Assembly: GCA_910586675.1 (NCBI GenBank)
Contig: CAJUJO010000005.1
Coordinates: 1-58,952 of the forward strand
DNA length: 58,952 nt
Source of the DNA: an uncultured Christensenellaceae bacterium
GTDB lineage: Bacteria > Bacillota > Clostridia > Christensenellales > Borkfalkiaceae
Direction: 5' to 3'
Positions 1 to 7,989 of this stretch are shown in pieces. Positions within the stretch are counted from its first letter, which is position 1. Every line of letters starts with the position of its first letter. The notes under the pieces are model-generated. The model saw nothing but the letters and a program-made list of their open reading frames with translations. It did no database searches and was not told the DNA's origin. The position numbers were made by a program, and so were the translations under genes.

Positions 1-47
1 GAGATATGTAGCGGTGACTGGAGTTCAGACGTGTGCTCTTCCGATCT
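1..47 (+). other. Illumina P7 adapter plus i7 index left on the contig end
   Basis: Bases 1-5 (GAGAT) are the end of the P7 flow-cell sequence, 6-13 (ATGTAGCG) fit an 8-nt i7 index, and 14-47 match the TruSeq read-2 adapter (GTGACTGGAGTTCAGACGTG and the following bases through CCGATCT). This is sequencing residue, not genome. Real sequence starts at about base 48. Confidence 0.97.
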
Positions 48-1147
48 CCATCCAGCCCGAGCTTGCGGAGCACGGGGAGGGGCACGGGCGCCGATTCGTC
101 CGACATGTCCTCTTCTTTGACAAGCTCGTACCCGTGAAGCCCTTTCCCGCGCAGAGGAAGTGCATTCACGCCGCCCATGCGGCAACGGCGCACATCCACG
201 AAATACTCGTAATGATTTTCTTTCAGCTTCTGGCGGAAGTGCGTTTCGGAGGGCGTAAACGCCACGTTTTTATTGGAAAACAGATCCTCCGCATCGAAGA
301 AGCTTAAATTGTTGATTCCCTCGGAAACATACTTTTCCACAATTTCGCAGTCGTCCGTTACGGGATCAAGGAAACAGCTGTCGTATAGCCATACGCCTGC
401 CGTTACCGACTTTTTGCCCACGGCGAGAACGGGATGAAGTCGCGCAGCCTCGAAACAAGCCGCCGTAAACAGCGCGAGCTGCAAGGAGCTTGCCGCGCGG
501 TCTTTTAAGATAGAACCGCTGAGCGCCGCCGATACGGGCGACGATAAATCGGTTTCGCCCGATTTTTCCAACGCGTACTTTTTGACGGAAGCGAAAATCG
601 CCGCGGCGATCATGCGCACGGTGTTTTTATCGGCGCCCGTATAGCCGTAAAACTCGGTATCAATCTTCCATTTTTTCAGACACTGACCTGCGTCCGAGAG
701 TATTCGCGCGCAGTCGGAAAGGCGCGGACGGACGAACGCAGCCAACCGCTCGGCATTGCCCTCCGTTCCCTCCCAGAAGTCGAACGGAAGGGCCGTGAGC
801 GCGATCTTCTCACGGCAGACCTCCGCGCCGTCCACACTCGCTTTTACAACGATTTCCGTCTCGCGCAGCGCGTCGTTTTCCGCCAAAAACAAGGGAGAGA
901 AAATACCCTCCGCGTCCAATTTGACGGCGCTCTCGAAGGGAACTTCCGCCACCGCCTCGTACGAGACGAGCAAACCGTCGGCGCTCTCCGCCGTAACGGC
1001 AACGGTTACCGTTTCCGAATAGTCGTTCTTGACATTGACGGAAACGGGCGTGCGTAGAAAATAATCGGCATAGCCGACGTATTTGGGGAAATTCGCCGAA
1101 AGGGAAATTTTTTCTTTGAGCGTATTTTTAACCTTATTGGAAGCCAT
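48..1147 (-). CDS. N-terminal part of a DUF4011-type superfamily I helicase (cut by the contig end)
   Basis: Start ATG at 1147 is preceded by GGGAGGAAT. About 366 codons are readable; the 3' end is missing. Residues 1-120 look like a beta-rich N-terminal region. Residues about 135-300 resemble the N-terminal region of large DUF4011/DUF3320 helicases: a 'FVRPRLSDCARIL' helix, 'WKIDTEFYGYTG', and a transglutaminase-like segment ending in 'TAGVWLYD'. In the family as I recall it, that segment carries Cys (TCLDLAL) and His (HAFAGVW). Here the matching stretches read 'ASSLQLALF' and 'KSVTAGVW', so the presumed catalytic Cys and His look lost. Helicase motifs would lie off the contig. Relatives of this family occur in some anti-phage helicase-nuclease systems, but nothing around this copy shows defence. 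Assignment is by eye, moderate confidence. Confidence 0.55.
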
Positions 1148-1203
1148 ATTCCTCCCTTGCGCACAAAAGCGCAAAATCAGAGCTACATAAATTATCACCC
1201 ATA

Positions 1204-1245
1204 ATTATACCATTATTCCCCGAACTTGGCAACCATTCGGGGAAT
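1204..1245 (-). promoter_or_regulatory. Helicase promoter overlapping a terminator-like hairpin
   Basis: On the minus strand TTGCCA (1232-1227), a 17-nt spacer and TATAAT (1209-1204) form a good sigma-A-type promoter for the helicase. The -35 box sits in the loop of the inverted repeat ATTCCCCGAA/TTCGGGGAAT (1245-1214), just downstream of yraN, which could be the yraN-side terminator. No long U tract follows, so the terminator role is less sure. Confidence 0.6.
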
Positions 1246-1266
1246 ATGTTTTACGGGAATATTCAA

Positions 1267-1626
1267 TCAGATAAACGCGTTTTCAAAGTATTCGATCTCG
1301 CCTTCCCAAACGGAAGCAACGTCGAACCGCACGGGAAGCTCTTCGCGCGCGCAAAGGCAATAGTATTGCGCGATCCTGCGGTATCTCCTCTGCTTTTCGC
1401 GCGTTACCGCCTCGGTCGGCAAACCGAAAATATCACTTTCGCGCGCCTTGACCTCCACGAACGCGTACACGTCCCCCTTGCGCGCGATAATGTCCGCCTC
1501 GCCGAAGGGCGTTACGTAGTTGCGTTCTAAAATCTTATAGCCGTGTTTTTTTAAGTATTTGCAGGCGAGGGCTTCCCCTTTCCGCCCGAGAATTTTTCTG
1601 CGAAGGTCGTTCGGTGAATTTTGCAT
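1267..1626 (-). CDS. yraN: UPF0102 / YraN-family nuclease-fold protein
   Basis: 119 residues, the family's usual length. It has the family pattern: 'GRKGEALA' near residue 14, 'GEADIIA' near 43 and 'FVEVKAR' near 57, the E-D-ExK arrangement of PD-(D/E)XK-like folds. The biochemical role of YraN is not settled. It overlaps the 3' end of rnhB by 76 bp in another frame, an unusually long overlap, so expression is probably coupled to rnhB. The rnhB-yraN pairing is common in Firmicutes. It is the last gene of the tmk-to-yraN cluster. Confidence 0.88.
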   Translation of the reverse strand: MQNSPNDLRRKILGRKGEALACKYLKKHGYKILERNYVTPFGEADIIARKGDVYAFVEVKARESDIFGLPTEAVTREKQRRYRRIAQYYCLCAREELPVRFDVASVWEGEIEYFENAFI

Positions 1627-2186
1627 AATCCCTTCTCCCCAATGGCGCGGATATGCTCCGCCGTTCCGTAGCCCATATTCCGCTCGAACCCGTATCCGGG
1701 AAATTGCAGCGCGTACTCCTTCATGAGCGCGTCCCGATAGGTCTTTGCGAGAATACTCGCCGCGCCGATAGAATACACGAGCGCATCGCCTTTAACGATG
1801 CTCTTCTGCGGAACGCCGATATCCAGCGTCATATTTCCGTCGGTGAGCACGAAGTCGGCGGGAAGGGAAAGTCCTTCGACGGCGCGCTTCATGCCGAGGC
1901 GCGTCGCTTGCAGAATATTGATTTCGTCGATTGTGTTCTCGTCCGCCTCGACAATGCAGTACGCCCGCGCGGTCGCCTTGATTTGCTCGGCAAGCGCTTC
2001 CCGCTTCTTCGGGGAAAGCTTCTTGCTGTCGTCCACGCCCGCGACGCGCTTATCCTCTTCAAGCGGCATAATAACCGCCGCACAAACGACGGGTCCCGCC
2101 AACGGTCCGCGCCCCGCTTCGTCCACGCCCGCGACCGCCGTAAACCCCCGCGCGTAATACTCCCGTTCTACATCCGGTCTGTCCAT
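1551..2186 (-). CDS. rnhB: Ribonuclease HII
   Basis: 211 residues. Cleaves the RNA strand of RNA/DNA hybrids and single ribonucleotides in DNA. The first catalytic pair is in 'GVDEAGRGPLAG' (Asp22, Glu23); the third acidic residue is in 'VLTDGN' near 115, and the region 'KGDALVYSIGAASILAKTYRD' (shown here by its ends KGDAL and TYRD) holds the last. 'HRTTF' near the C-terminus is also typical. Its end overlaps yraN; its start lies 9 bp after the stop of rbgA, so it is part of the same transcript. Confidence 0.95.
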   Translation of the reverse strand: MDRPDVEREYYARGFTAVAGVDEAGRGPLAGPVVCAAVIMPLEEDKRVAGVDDSKKLSPKKREALAEQIKATARAYCIVEADENTIDEINILQATRLGMKRAVEGLSLPADFVLTDGNMTLDIGVPQKSIVKGDALVYSIGAASILAKTYRDALMKEYALQFPGYGFERNMGYGTAEHIRAIGEKGLCKIHRTTFAEKFSGGKGKPSPANT

Positions 2187-2195
2187 ACCTTTCCT

Positions 2196-3056
2196 CTAAA
2201 TAAGTCCCGCCGCTTCCGCGTCGGCGCGGCTGTCGAGGCAAATTCTGCCCAGCTTTCCTTTACGAAAATCGTCGATGAGGGCGCGTTCGCCGCGCTCGTA
2301 ATCGAATTCGTTTCCGCGCAGAATAAATCCTCTGCGCGCGCATACGCCTTCCAGCATTTCGAGCGGTTCGGCAGGAAATTCGATTCCGTAACGCTCCGCA
2401 AGCACCTCGGGACGGGAAGAACCCAGCTCTTCCAAAAGCGCAAGCGCGATTTCGTCGATTTCTAAAATATCGTCGTTCACGCTCCCGATATAGGCGAGCC
2501 GCCGTGCGAGAGACTGGTTTTCAAAGGAAGGCGGCATAGTGCCGGGCGTATCCATGAGCTCGAACGCGCCGCACTTGACCCACTGTTTGCCCCGCGTTAC
2601 GCCCGCTTTATCCCCCGTAACCGCCCGCCTGGAGCCGCAGAGGAGATTGATGAGCGTACTCTTGCCCGTGTTCGGCACGCCCGCGACGAGGAAGCGCAGG
2701 GGCTTGCTCGACCCCCTTTCCGCCAACCGCTCGGCTTTTTCCGAAACGAGCGCGCTCATCGCCGCCTGCAACGCGCGTGCCGACGAGGGCGCGTTCGCCG
2801 CGATCTTCACCGCGCTTTTGCCGCTCCGCCTGACGAGAGAAAGCAGCTCGTCCGCCTTTCCGTCGGCAAGATCGCCCTTATTCAACACGTATAGAACGGG
2901 TTTTGCCCCCGCCAGGGCTTGCAGCTTGCGGTTGAAAGAAGACGCGGGGGCGCGCGCATCGAGCACGAACACCACCGCGTCGCAAAGCTTTAAGTTTTCT
3001 TCCATCATGCGCATGGCTTTCGCCATGTGTCCGGGATACCATTGAATGATTTTCAT
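2196..3056 (-). CDS. rbgA: Ribosome biogenesis GTPase RbgA (YlqF)
   Basis: 286 residues. A circularly permuted GTPase needed for late 50S subunit assembly. The permutation is visible: the G4 motif NKGD (about 59-62) precedes the P-loop GVPNTGKST (about 126-134), which precedes G3 DTPG (about 169-172). The N-terminus 'QWYPGHMAKA' is a family hallmark. The C-terminal helical domain ends in a run typical of YlqF. The start overlaps the trmD stop by 4 bp, so translation is coupled. rbgA next to rnhB and trmD is a common Firmicutes arrangement. Confidence 0.95.
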   Translation of the reverse strand: MKIIQWYPGHMAKAMRMMEENLKLCDAVVFVLDARAPASSFNRKLQALAGAKPVLYVLNKGDLADGKADELLSLVRRSGKSAVKIAANAPSSARALQAAMSALVSEKAERLAERGSSKPLRFLVAGVPNTGKSTLINLLCGSRRAVTGDKAGVTRGKQWVKCGAFELMDTPGTMPPSFENQSLARRLAYIGSVNDDILEIDEIALALLEELGSSRPEVLAERYGIEFPAEPLEMLEGVCARRGFILRGNEFDYERGERALIDDFRKGKLGRICLDSRADAEAAGLI

Positions 3057-3724
3057 TGCTTATCCAATAAGTCGGGGCGTTTTTTTTTCGTAATTTCCAG
3101 CGACTTTTCCCGCCGCCATTTGTCGATTTCCGCATGGTTTCCGCTCCGCAGCACCTCGGGAACGGAAAGCCCGCGGAATTCCACGGGGCGCGTATACTGC
3201 GGATATTCGAGCAGGTTTTCCGAAAAGCTCTCCTGCACGAGCGATTCGGGCGCGAGCACGCCATCGACATACCGCGCCACGCAGTCGGTTACGACCATCG
3301 CGGGAAGCTCCCCGCCCGTCAGAACGTAATCGCCGATAGAAAGTTCCTCGTCGATGCACAGATCGATCGCACGCTGATCCACCCCTTCGTAATGCCCGCA
3401 TAACAAAACAATATGTCCGCATTCGGAAAGTTCGTAAACCGTATCCTGACGGAAGGTTTTTCCCTTGGGAGATAAATAAATTCTCCGCGCCCCGTGCTCG
3501 GGGTCGGCCGCCTCGATCGCCGAACAGACGGGCTGCGCCGTCATGACCATGCCCGCGCCGCCGCCGAAGGGGTAATCGTCGCATTTCAAGTGCTTATCTT
3601 CGGTATATTTGCGGATATCGACGATTTCGATTTGTATTTTCCCTTCCTTCTGCGCCCTGCCGAGAATACTCGCTTGCAGCGCGGAAAACATTTCGGGAAA
3701 GAGCGTTAATATGCTGATTTTCAT
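3053..3724 (-). CDS. trmD: tRNA (guanine-N1)-methyltransferase TrmD
   Basis: 223 residues. Methylates G37 N1 in tRNAs reading CNN/GGG-type codons, using S-adenosylmethionine, and prevents +1 frameshifts. SPOUT-family trefoil-knot motifs are present: 'FGGGAGMVM' near 55-65, 'LLCGHYEGVDQR' near 108-120 and 'SIGDYVLTGGELPAMV' near 132-147. Four-base overlaps join it to the upstream ABC permease and to the downstream rbgA. trmD normally follows rimM directly; here two ABC transporter genes lie between. Confidence 0.96.
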   Translation of the reverse strand: MKISILTLFPEMFSALQASILGRAQKEGKIQIEIVDIRKYTEDKHLKCDDYPFGGGAGMVMTAQPVCSAIEAADPEHGARRIYLSPKGKTFRQDTVYELSECGHIVLLCGHYEGVDQRAIDLCIDEELSIGDYVLTGGELPAMVVTDCVARYVDGVLAPESLVQESFSENLLEYPQYTRPVEFRGLSVPEVLRSGNHAEIDKWRREKSLEITKKKRPDLLDKQ

Positions 3725-4482
3725 ACGATAAGGTTGACTTTATTTCTGATAATATACCGTACGACGAAGTAAAACGTTACGTCGAGCGCGGCATAGAGAA
3801 TGATGTCCACCCAAATCGCAAGGTGCGGCGAAACTTCGACGCAAGCGTTTTCGATGGGAGTGAGACATAAGCTGTTGAGCAGGGATGCGACAAAATTCAC
3901 GCCGATAAGGATAAGGAAGGTGATGGGCTTGCGGTGAGACGTGAACAGCTGCCCGACCGCAAGAACGCAATAGAAGAACAGAAGCGTAAAAGGAATCTGA
4001 ACGATAAACTGAACGACCAATTCCACGATAATGAGCGGTTCCGAGGAAAGATAGCTGAACATCGTATCGAGCAGAGGCTGAATGCTTGCCCAGAACTCCG
4101 CCCAGAATTCCGAAGGAATCCCAACGAGAAATACCGTTGCCGAAAGAAGGCTGACGGCGGAGGCAAAGAACATGGCAATGACCGAGGACAGGAGCTTCGC
4201 CCAAATGATCTGATCCGCCGTTGCGGGAAGCGATAACGTCATGTAACCGCTCCCTGTGAACAGGCTCTTGTAGAACTGCGAAATGCCGAGCACAAACGCC
4301 GCAACAATCAGCGTCATGATGGCGAATAAGTAAAAGAGAATGAGCAGAAACCCGAACACCGTTTCGCTGTTGATGGCGATGACGATGCGCCCGAGAACGG
4401 CAAACCCGAATACCGCAACCGCAATAAATCCGAGCACGCGGAAGAGCGCGATGAGCTCGTGCTTTAAGAGTTTTCCTACCAT
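3721..4482 (-). CDS. ABC transporter membrane subunit
   Basis: 253 residues, about six hydrophobic segments (roughly 15-40, 45-70, 100-125, 150-175, 185-210, 220-245). It overlaps the ATP-binding subunit upstream by 7 bp and trmD downstream by 4 bp. The pair has no periplasmic-type binding protein, which suggests an exporter or a YtrBC-like cell-envelope transporter. The substrate cannot be read from sequence. It is a poorly conserved permease type, so the call rests on topology and on the neighbouring ATPase. Confidence 0.8.
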   Translation of the reverse strand: MVGKLLKHELIALFRVLGFIAVAVFGFAVLGRIVIAINSETVFGFLLILFYLFAIMTLIVAAFVLGISQFYKSLFTGSGYMTLSLPATADQIIWAKLLSSVIAMFFASAVSLLSATVFLVGIPSEFWAEFWASIQPLLDTMFSYLSSEPLIIVELVVQFIVQIPFTLLFFYCVLAVGQLFTSHRKPITFLILIGVNFVASLLNSLCLTPIENACVEVSPHLAIWVDIILYAALDVTFYFVVRYIIRNKVNLIV

Positions 4483-5174
4483 TTGAACACCTCCCTGAAC
4501 AACTCGTCGAGCGTCTTTCCTTCCTGCTCCCTAATTTCCGCAACCGGCTTGTCGAGGGCGATCTGCCCGCGGTTCAAGAATATCGCATGCGTAAGCACGG
4601 GCTCGATGTCGGCAATCAGATGCGTGCAGAGGAAAATCGTAGAACCCTGCGGCTTATTCGCCATAATCGTATCAAGGATAAATTCGCGCGCGGCGGGATC
4701 CACGCCCGCGATCGGCTCGTCGAGAATGAACAGCTTGGCGTCCCGCGCCATCGTGAGGATCAAACCCAGCTTTTCTTTATTCCCCTTGGAGAGCGTGCGT
4801 ATCTTCTGCTTTAACCCGATTCCGAGGCGAGAAAGCATGGCTTCCGCGCGCGGACGGTTAAAGTCGGCAAAGAAGTCCGCGCTGTACTTCAAAGCGCCGT
4901 CTACCGACATCCACTCGCTCAAAAAATTCGCGTCGGGAAGATAGGCGGTGATCGCCTTCGTCGCGGGACAGGGCGATTTTCCGTCGATCAGAATCCTGCC
5001 CGAAGTCGGCTGTAACATACCCATTGCCAGCTTGATGAGCGTGGATTTTCCGCTCCCGTTCGGACCGAGCAGCCCGACGATTCCGCCCGCTTCCACGCGC
5101 AGATTTACGTTTTGCAGCGCGGGCGTGCTCGCGTAATTCTTATTGAGATTTTCGCATTCGAGAATATAACTCAT
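4476..5174 (-). CDS. ABC transporter ATP-binding subunit
   Basis: 232 residues from the ATG at 5174. The in-frame upstream ATG would place AAAAGGAGG inside the coding region; that stretch is instead a near-perfect ribosome site for 5174. Walker A 'GPNGSGKST', the ABC signature as 'LSKGNKEK', Walker B 'LFILDEP' with D-loop 'AGVDP', and an H-loop in 'STIFLCTH' are all present. Sequence style is that of YtrB/CcmA-like ATPases of two-gene transporters. It starts 64 bp after the rimM stop and is probably in the tmk-rimM transcript. Confidence 0.9.
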   Translation of the reverse strand: MSYILECENLNKNYASTPALQNVNLRVEAGGIVGLLGPNGSGKSTLIKLAMGMLQPTSGRILIDGKSPCPATKAITAYLPDANFLSEWMSVDGALKYSADFFADFNRPRAEAMLSRLGIGLKQKIRTLSKGNKEKLGLILTMARDAKLFILDEPIAGVDPAAREFILDTIMANKPQGSTIFLCTHLIADIEPVLTHAIFLNRGQIALDKPVAEIREQEGKTLDELFREVFKW

Positions 5175-5238
5175 GGTGCGCCTCCTTTTCAAATTCTCTC
5201 ATATATGAAACGTTCAAAAGCGTTGTTTGTCCCGTCCG

Positions 5239-5739
5239 TTAGAGAACGGCGACCTCGAAAAAGCGCTTTTTATCGACGGTAATTTTTTTCTCTTCCACGG
5301 AAACCGCCGTAATCACACCCTTCGCCGCGGGGAACAGAACTTCCTTTTCCCCCTGTGCCAACGTATATATATCCGTCGCCGCCTGCCGCACGTCCGCAAG
5401 CGTACCCAAAAGCTCGCCCTCTTCCGTGTAAATTCCGCTGCCGAGAAGATCGGAGATATAATATCTCCCCTCTTCCGGTTCGGGCGCTTCTTCCCGCAAA
5501 ACAACGATCTCTTTATTACGAAGCAGCTCCGCCGCGTTGCGATCGGGCACGCCGCGCAAACCGAGATAGGCGCATCCCCCGCCCGTGCGTACGGAAAGTA
5601 CTTTATACTCTTCGCCGTCTAAAAAGATGCGTTTGAACGCGCGGAAATCCTCCGCGCAGTCGGTAAACGGTTTCACCTTTACTTCGCCGCGGATGCCCTG
5701 CGGTTTGAGAATGATGCCGACCGTCAAAGTCTTTTCCAT
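5239..5739 (-). CDS. rimM: Ribosome maturation factor RimM
   Basis: 166 residues. Binds ribosomal protein S19 and helps mature the 3' domain of 16S rRNA. 'VGIILKPQGIRGEVKVKPFTD' (positions about 7-27; G-x-R-G-E-V-K) is the RimM N-terminal signature, and 'YYISDLLG' begins the PRC-barrel domain near residue 92. It begins 13 bp after the tmk stop. The usual rimM-trmD neighbour pair is interrupted by the ABC transporter genes. Confidence 0.95.
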   Translation of the reverse strand: MEKTLTVGIILKPQGIRGEVKVKPFTDCAEDFRAFKRIFLDGEEYKVLSVRTGGGCAYLGLRGVPDRNAAELLRNKEIVVLREEAPEPEEGRYYISDLLGSGIYTEEGELLGTLADVRQAATDIYTLAQGEKEVLFPAAKGVITAVSVEEKKITVDKKRFFEVAVL

Positions 5740-5752
5740 ATCCTTCCCCCGC

Positions 5753-6379
5753 TCAGAATCCGAACAGTTTATCCACAGCTTTGCGGATATGCTCCTGCGT
5801 AAACCCTTTGTCGTTCTCGCTCTTTACCGTTACGACGTTTTCGCCCTTGCCAAAGCGACTGAAAACTTCCATATAATTATCGTGGATTTTCTTCTGCTTT
5901 TCGATCGTTTCGTAGCGGTCGGTTTCTCCCCGCCGCGCGACGCGCTTCATACCGTCCTCGGGCGGAAGGTCGATGTATATCACGAGGTCCGGGCGGAGCG
6001 CTTCCATTGCGGGGCGGTTAAGCTCCGCCACCCAATCGAGCGAAACGAACCCGCCGTTATAGGCGAGCGAAGAATAATAATACCGGTCGCAGAGAACGGT
6101 TTCCCCTTCGGAAAGCTTTTTTTTGATGCCGTTCACGCCGTTGTTGATATGGTCGAGTCTGTCGGCGGCAAACATGGCGGCAATCGTGTGTTCGTCCGCT
6201 TCCACCCTGCCCGTAAGGCAGGAACGCAAAAGTGCGCCGAACGGAGAATCGGTCGGCTCGCGCGTGCAGAAACAGCTTACGCCCCTGCCCGCAAGATATT
6301 TGAAAAGCATCTTCATTTGCGTGCTCTTGCCGCTGCCGTCCGTGCCTTCAAAAACGATAAATTTACCTTTCGTATCCAT
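5753..6379 (-). CDS. tmk: Thymidylate kinase
   Basis: 208 residues. Phosphorylates dTMP to dTDP. P-loop 'FEGTDGSGKSTQ' (about 9-20), the 'DRYYYSSLAYNGG' dTMP-binding segment (about 96-108, with the DR motif) and the LID region 'RRGETDRYE' are present. No Shine-Dalgarno sequence precedes the ATG; the -10 box ends 6 nt before it, so the mRNA is predicted to start at or next to the AUG (leaderless). It heads the tmk-rimM-ABC-trmD-rbgA-rnhB-yraN cluster. Confidence 0.96.
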   Translation of the reverse strand: MDTKGKFIVFEGTDGSGKSTQMKMLFKYLAGRGVSCFCTREPTDSPFGALLRSCLTGRVEADEHTIAAMFAADRLDHINNGVNGIKKKLSEGETVLCDRYYYSSLAYNGGFVSLDWVAELNRPAMEALRPDLVIYIDLPPEDGMKRVARRGETDRYETIEKQKKIHDNYMEVFSRFGKGENVVTVKSENDKGFTQEHIRKAVDKLFGF

Positions 6380-6385
6380 AACAGC

Positions 6386-6420
6386 ATTATATCAAACGCC
6401 CGCGTCAAAGTCAAACGCGG
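6386..6420 (-). promoter_or_regulatory. tmk promoter, leaderless layout, in the degV terminator hairpin
   Basis: TTGACT (6414-6409), 17-nt spacer, TATAAT (6391-6386), then 6 nt to the tmk ATG. The -35 box is in the loop of GCCCGCGT/ACGCGGGC, a hairpin just downstream of degV. Promoter match is strong; the terminator role of the hairpin is inferred. Confidence 0.8.
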
Positions 6421-6430
6421 GCTAAAGATA

Positions 6431-7312
6431 TTATTTTTTCAGCGGAATGGGGCGCTTCGCCGCGACAAAGATAACGCCCAATGTGCCCGGCCCGCAGTGC
6501 GAGCCGATGACCGGCCCTACGATTTGGCGCACGATATTCGCGTTCGGGCGCTTCGCCAGAATCAAATCGCGCAGCTTATCGCCCTCCTCCTTACAGTCGG
6601 CGTCCACGACGTATACGGAATATTTGTCCTCGTCGGTCAATTCGTCGATCACCTTATTCGCAAGCGTCGTGATCGCCTTTTTTCTGCCGCCGAGTTTGGT
6701 AATGACGGAAAGCCCACCCTCTTCGTTGAACGTGAGCATGGGCTTCAAGCCGAGGAGGGTGCCCGCGACGGCTGCAAGCCCCGAGCAGCGCCCGCCGCGC
6801 TTCAAATGCATTAAATCGTCCACGACGAAATACACGGCGACGCGGTTGGTAAAATCTTCCAAAAAGGCGAGGATCTCTTCGTCCGACGCGCCGTTTTGCT
6901 TTAAGATTGCCGCCTGCTCCGCCTGTATACCGGCGCCCAAACTGATACTGTTGGTGTCGAACACCGTGCACTTGCGGTCGGGATAAATCTCTTTCAGTTC
7001 TTTGAGCGCCGCGTCGAGTTGCTGGAAGGTTCCGCTCATTTTATGAGAAAAGCTCACGTACAGGACGTCCTCGCCCTTTTCAAAATAGGGCGTTAAAATG
7101 CGCTTGTAATCTTCGGGATTAAGCGCCTGCGTTTTGGGAATTTCCCCGCCGCGCACCGTTTGATAAAATTTCTTGAAGTCGGTCTTTTCGCCAAGGTCGT
7201 AAAAATATTCCTCCCCCTTGATGTAATAGGGCATGGAAATATAATCGAGTTTCAATTCTGCGGCGCGCGTATACCAAAGCTCGCCGTTGGAGTCGCAAAT
7301 CAGTACGCTCAT
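6431..7312 (-). CDS. DegV-family fatty-acid-binding protein
   Basis: 293 residues, normal for DegV. The family binds single fatty acids and can feed them to a FakA-type kinase. 'VLICDSNGELW' at the N-terminus corresponds to the usual 'TDSxADL' start, 'SFSHKMSGTFQQ' near 103-114 contains the SxxxSGT lipid-binding motif, 'FDTNSISLGAG' near 136 and 'LKRGGRCSG' near 190-198 are also typical. GTGAGGT precedes the ATG. No fakA is in the window. It is transcribed alone from its own promoter, divergently from the GNAT gene. Confidence 0.9.
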   Translation of the reverse strand: MSVLICDSNGELWYTRAAELKLDYISMPYYIKGEEYFYDLGEKTDFKKFYQTVRGGEIPKTQALNPEDYKRILTPYFEKGEDVLYVSFSHKMSGTFQQLDAALKELKEIYPDRKCTVFDTNSISLGAGIQAEQAAILKQNGASDEEILAFLEDFTNRVAVYFVVDDLMHLKRGGRCSGLAAVAGTLLGLKPMLTFNEEGGLSVITKLGGRKKAITTLANKVIDELTDEDKYSVYVVDADCKEEGDKLRDLILAKRPNANIVRQIVGPVIGSHCGPGTLGVIFVAAKRPIPLKK

Positions 7313-7357
7313 GTTTACCTCACTGACGTTTTTCGGAAAACGACGTTTCCGCTATTT

Positions 7358-7386
7358 ATTTTACTATACAATTGTGAAATTATCAA
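7358..7386 (-). promoter_or_regulatory. degV promoter
   Basis: On the minus strand TTGATA (7386-7381), 17-nt spacer, TAAAAT (7363-7358). It lies about 45 nt upstream of the degV ATG. Confidence 0.6.
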
Positions 7387-7434
7387 GCAATTTGACAAAT
7401 TTCTTTGCGGCGTTGGCGATTTTCGGGCGCAGAG

Positions 7435-7463
7435 TGGACATTTTCCGTGCAATATGATATACT
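7435..7463 (+). promoter_or_regulatory. GNAT gene promoter
   Basis: TGGACA (7435-7440), 17-nt spacer, TATACT (7458-7463). It is followed by AGGAAAGGA and the ATG at 7486. Confidence 0.65.
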
Positions 7464-7485
7464 GGAAACAGGAAAGGAACATATT

Positions 7486-7929
7486 ATGATACGCAAAATC
7501 GCCGAACAGGACAGGAGGGATTATCTCCGCTTAACGGAAGAATTTTACCGTTCGGACGCCGTGTGGCACGACGTGCCGCAGGAATACCGCGAGCGAACGT
7601 TTGAAGAACTCATGCGCTCCGATTGCTACGTACAAGCTTATATGCTCGAACAGGACGGACAGACTGCGGGATACGCGCTCACGGCAAAGACTTATTCTCA
7701 GGAAGCGGGCGGAATCGTTATCTGGATCGACGAAATTTATATTTCTCCCGAATACCGCGGGAAAGGATTGGGAAAAGAATTTTTCGCGTTCGCCGAAACG
7801 TTGGGGGCAGCAAGGCTTCGCCTGGAAGCCGAACCGGACAACGAACGCGCGATTGCGCTGTACCGCTCGCTCGGATACAAGGAGCTGCCCTATCTGCAAA
7901 TGATCAAGGAAAAAAATCCCCTTTCGTGA
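7486..7929 (+). CDS. GNAT-family N-acetyltransferase
   Basis: 147 residues from ATG 7486, chosen because AGGAAAGGA precedes it and the promoter ends at 7463; longer in-frame upstream starts would lie in the promoter. The acetyl-CoA-binding motif A is 'IYISPEYRGKGLGKEFF' (about 86-102, R/Q-x-x-G-x-G/A), followed by 'LEAEPDNERAIALYRSLGY' (about 114-132), the motif B helix. The substrate is unknown. It is a single gene ending in a bidirectional terminator shared with mutY. Confidence 0.9.
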   Translation: MIRKIAEQDRRDYLRLTEEFYRSDAVWHDVPQEYRERTFEELMRSDCYVQAYMLEQDGQTAGYALTAKTYSQEAGGIVIWIDEIYISPEYRGKGLGKEFFAFAETLGAARLRLEAEPDNERAIALYRSLGYKELPYLQMIKEKNPLS

Positions 7930-7953
7930 GCAAGGTCGGAATTCGTCGTATGG

Positions 7954-7980
7954 AAAAACCCGCATCGAATGCGGGTTTTT
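7954..7980 (+). terminator. Bidirectional rho-independent terminator (GNAT / mutY)
   Basis: AAAAACCCGCAT-CGA-ATGCGGGTTTTT: a perfect stem with A and T flanks, so it works on both strands. It lies between the convergent GNAT and mutY genes. Confidence 0.93.
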
Positions 7981-7989
7981 AACAGAAAT

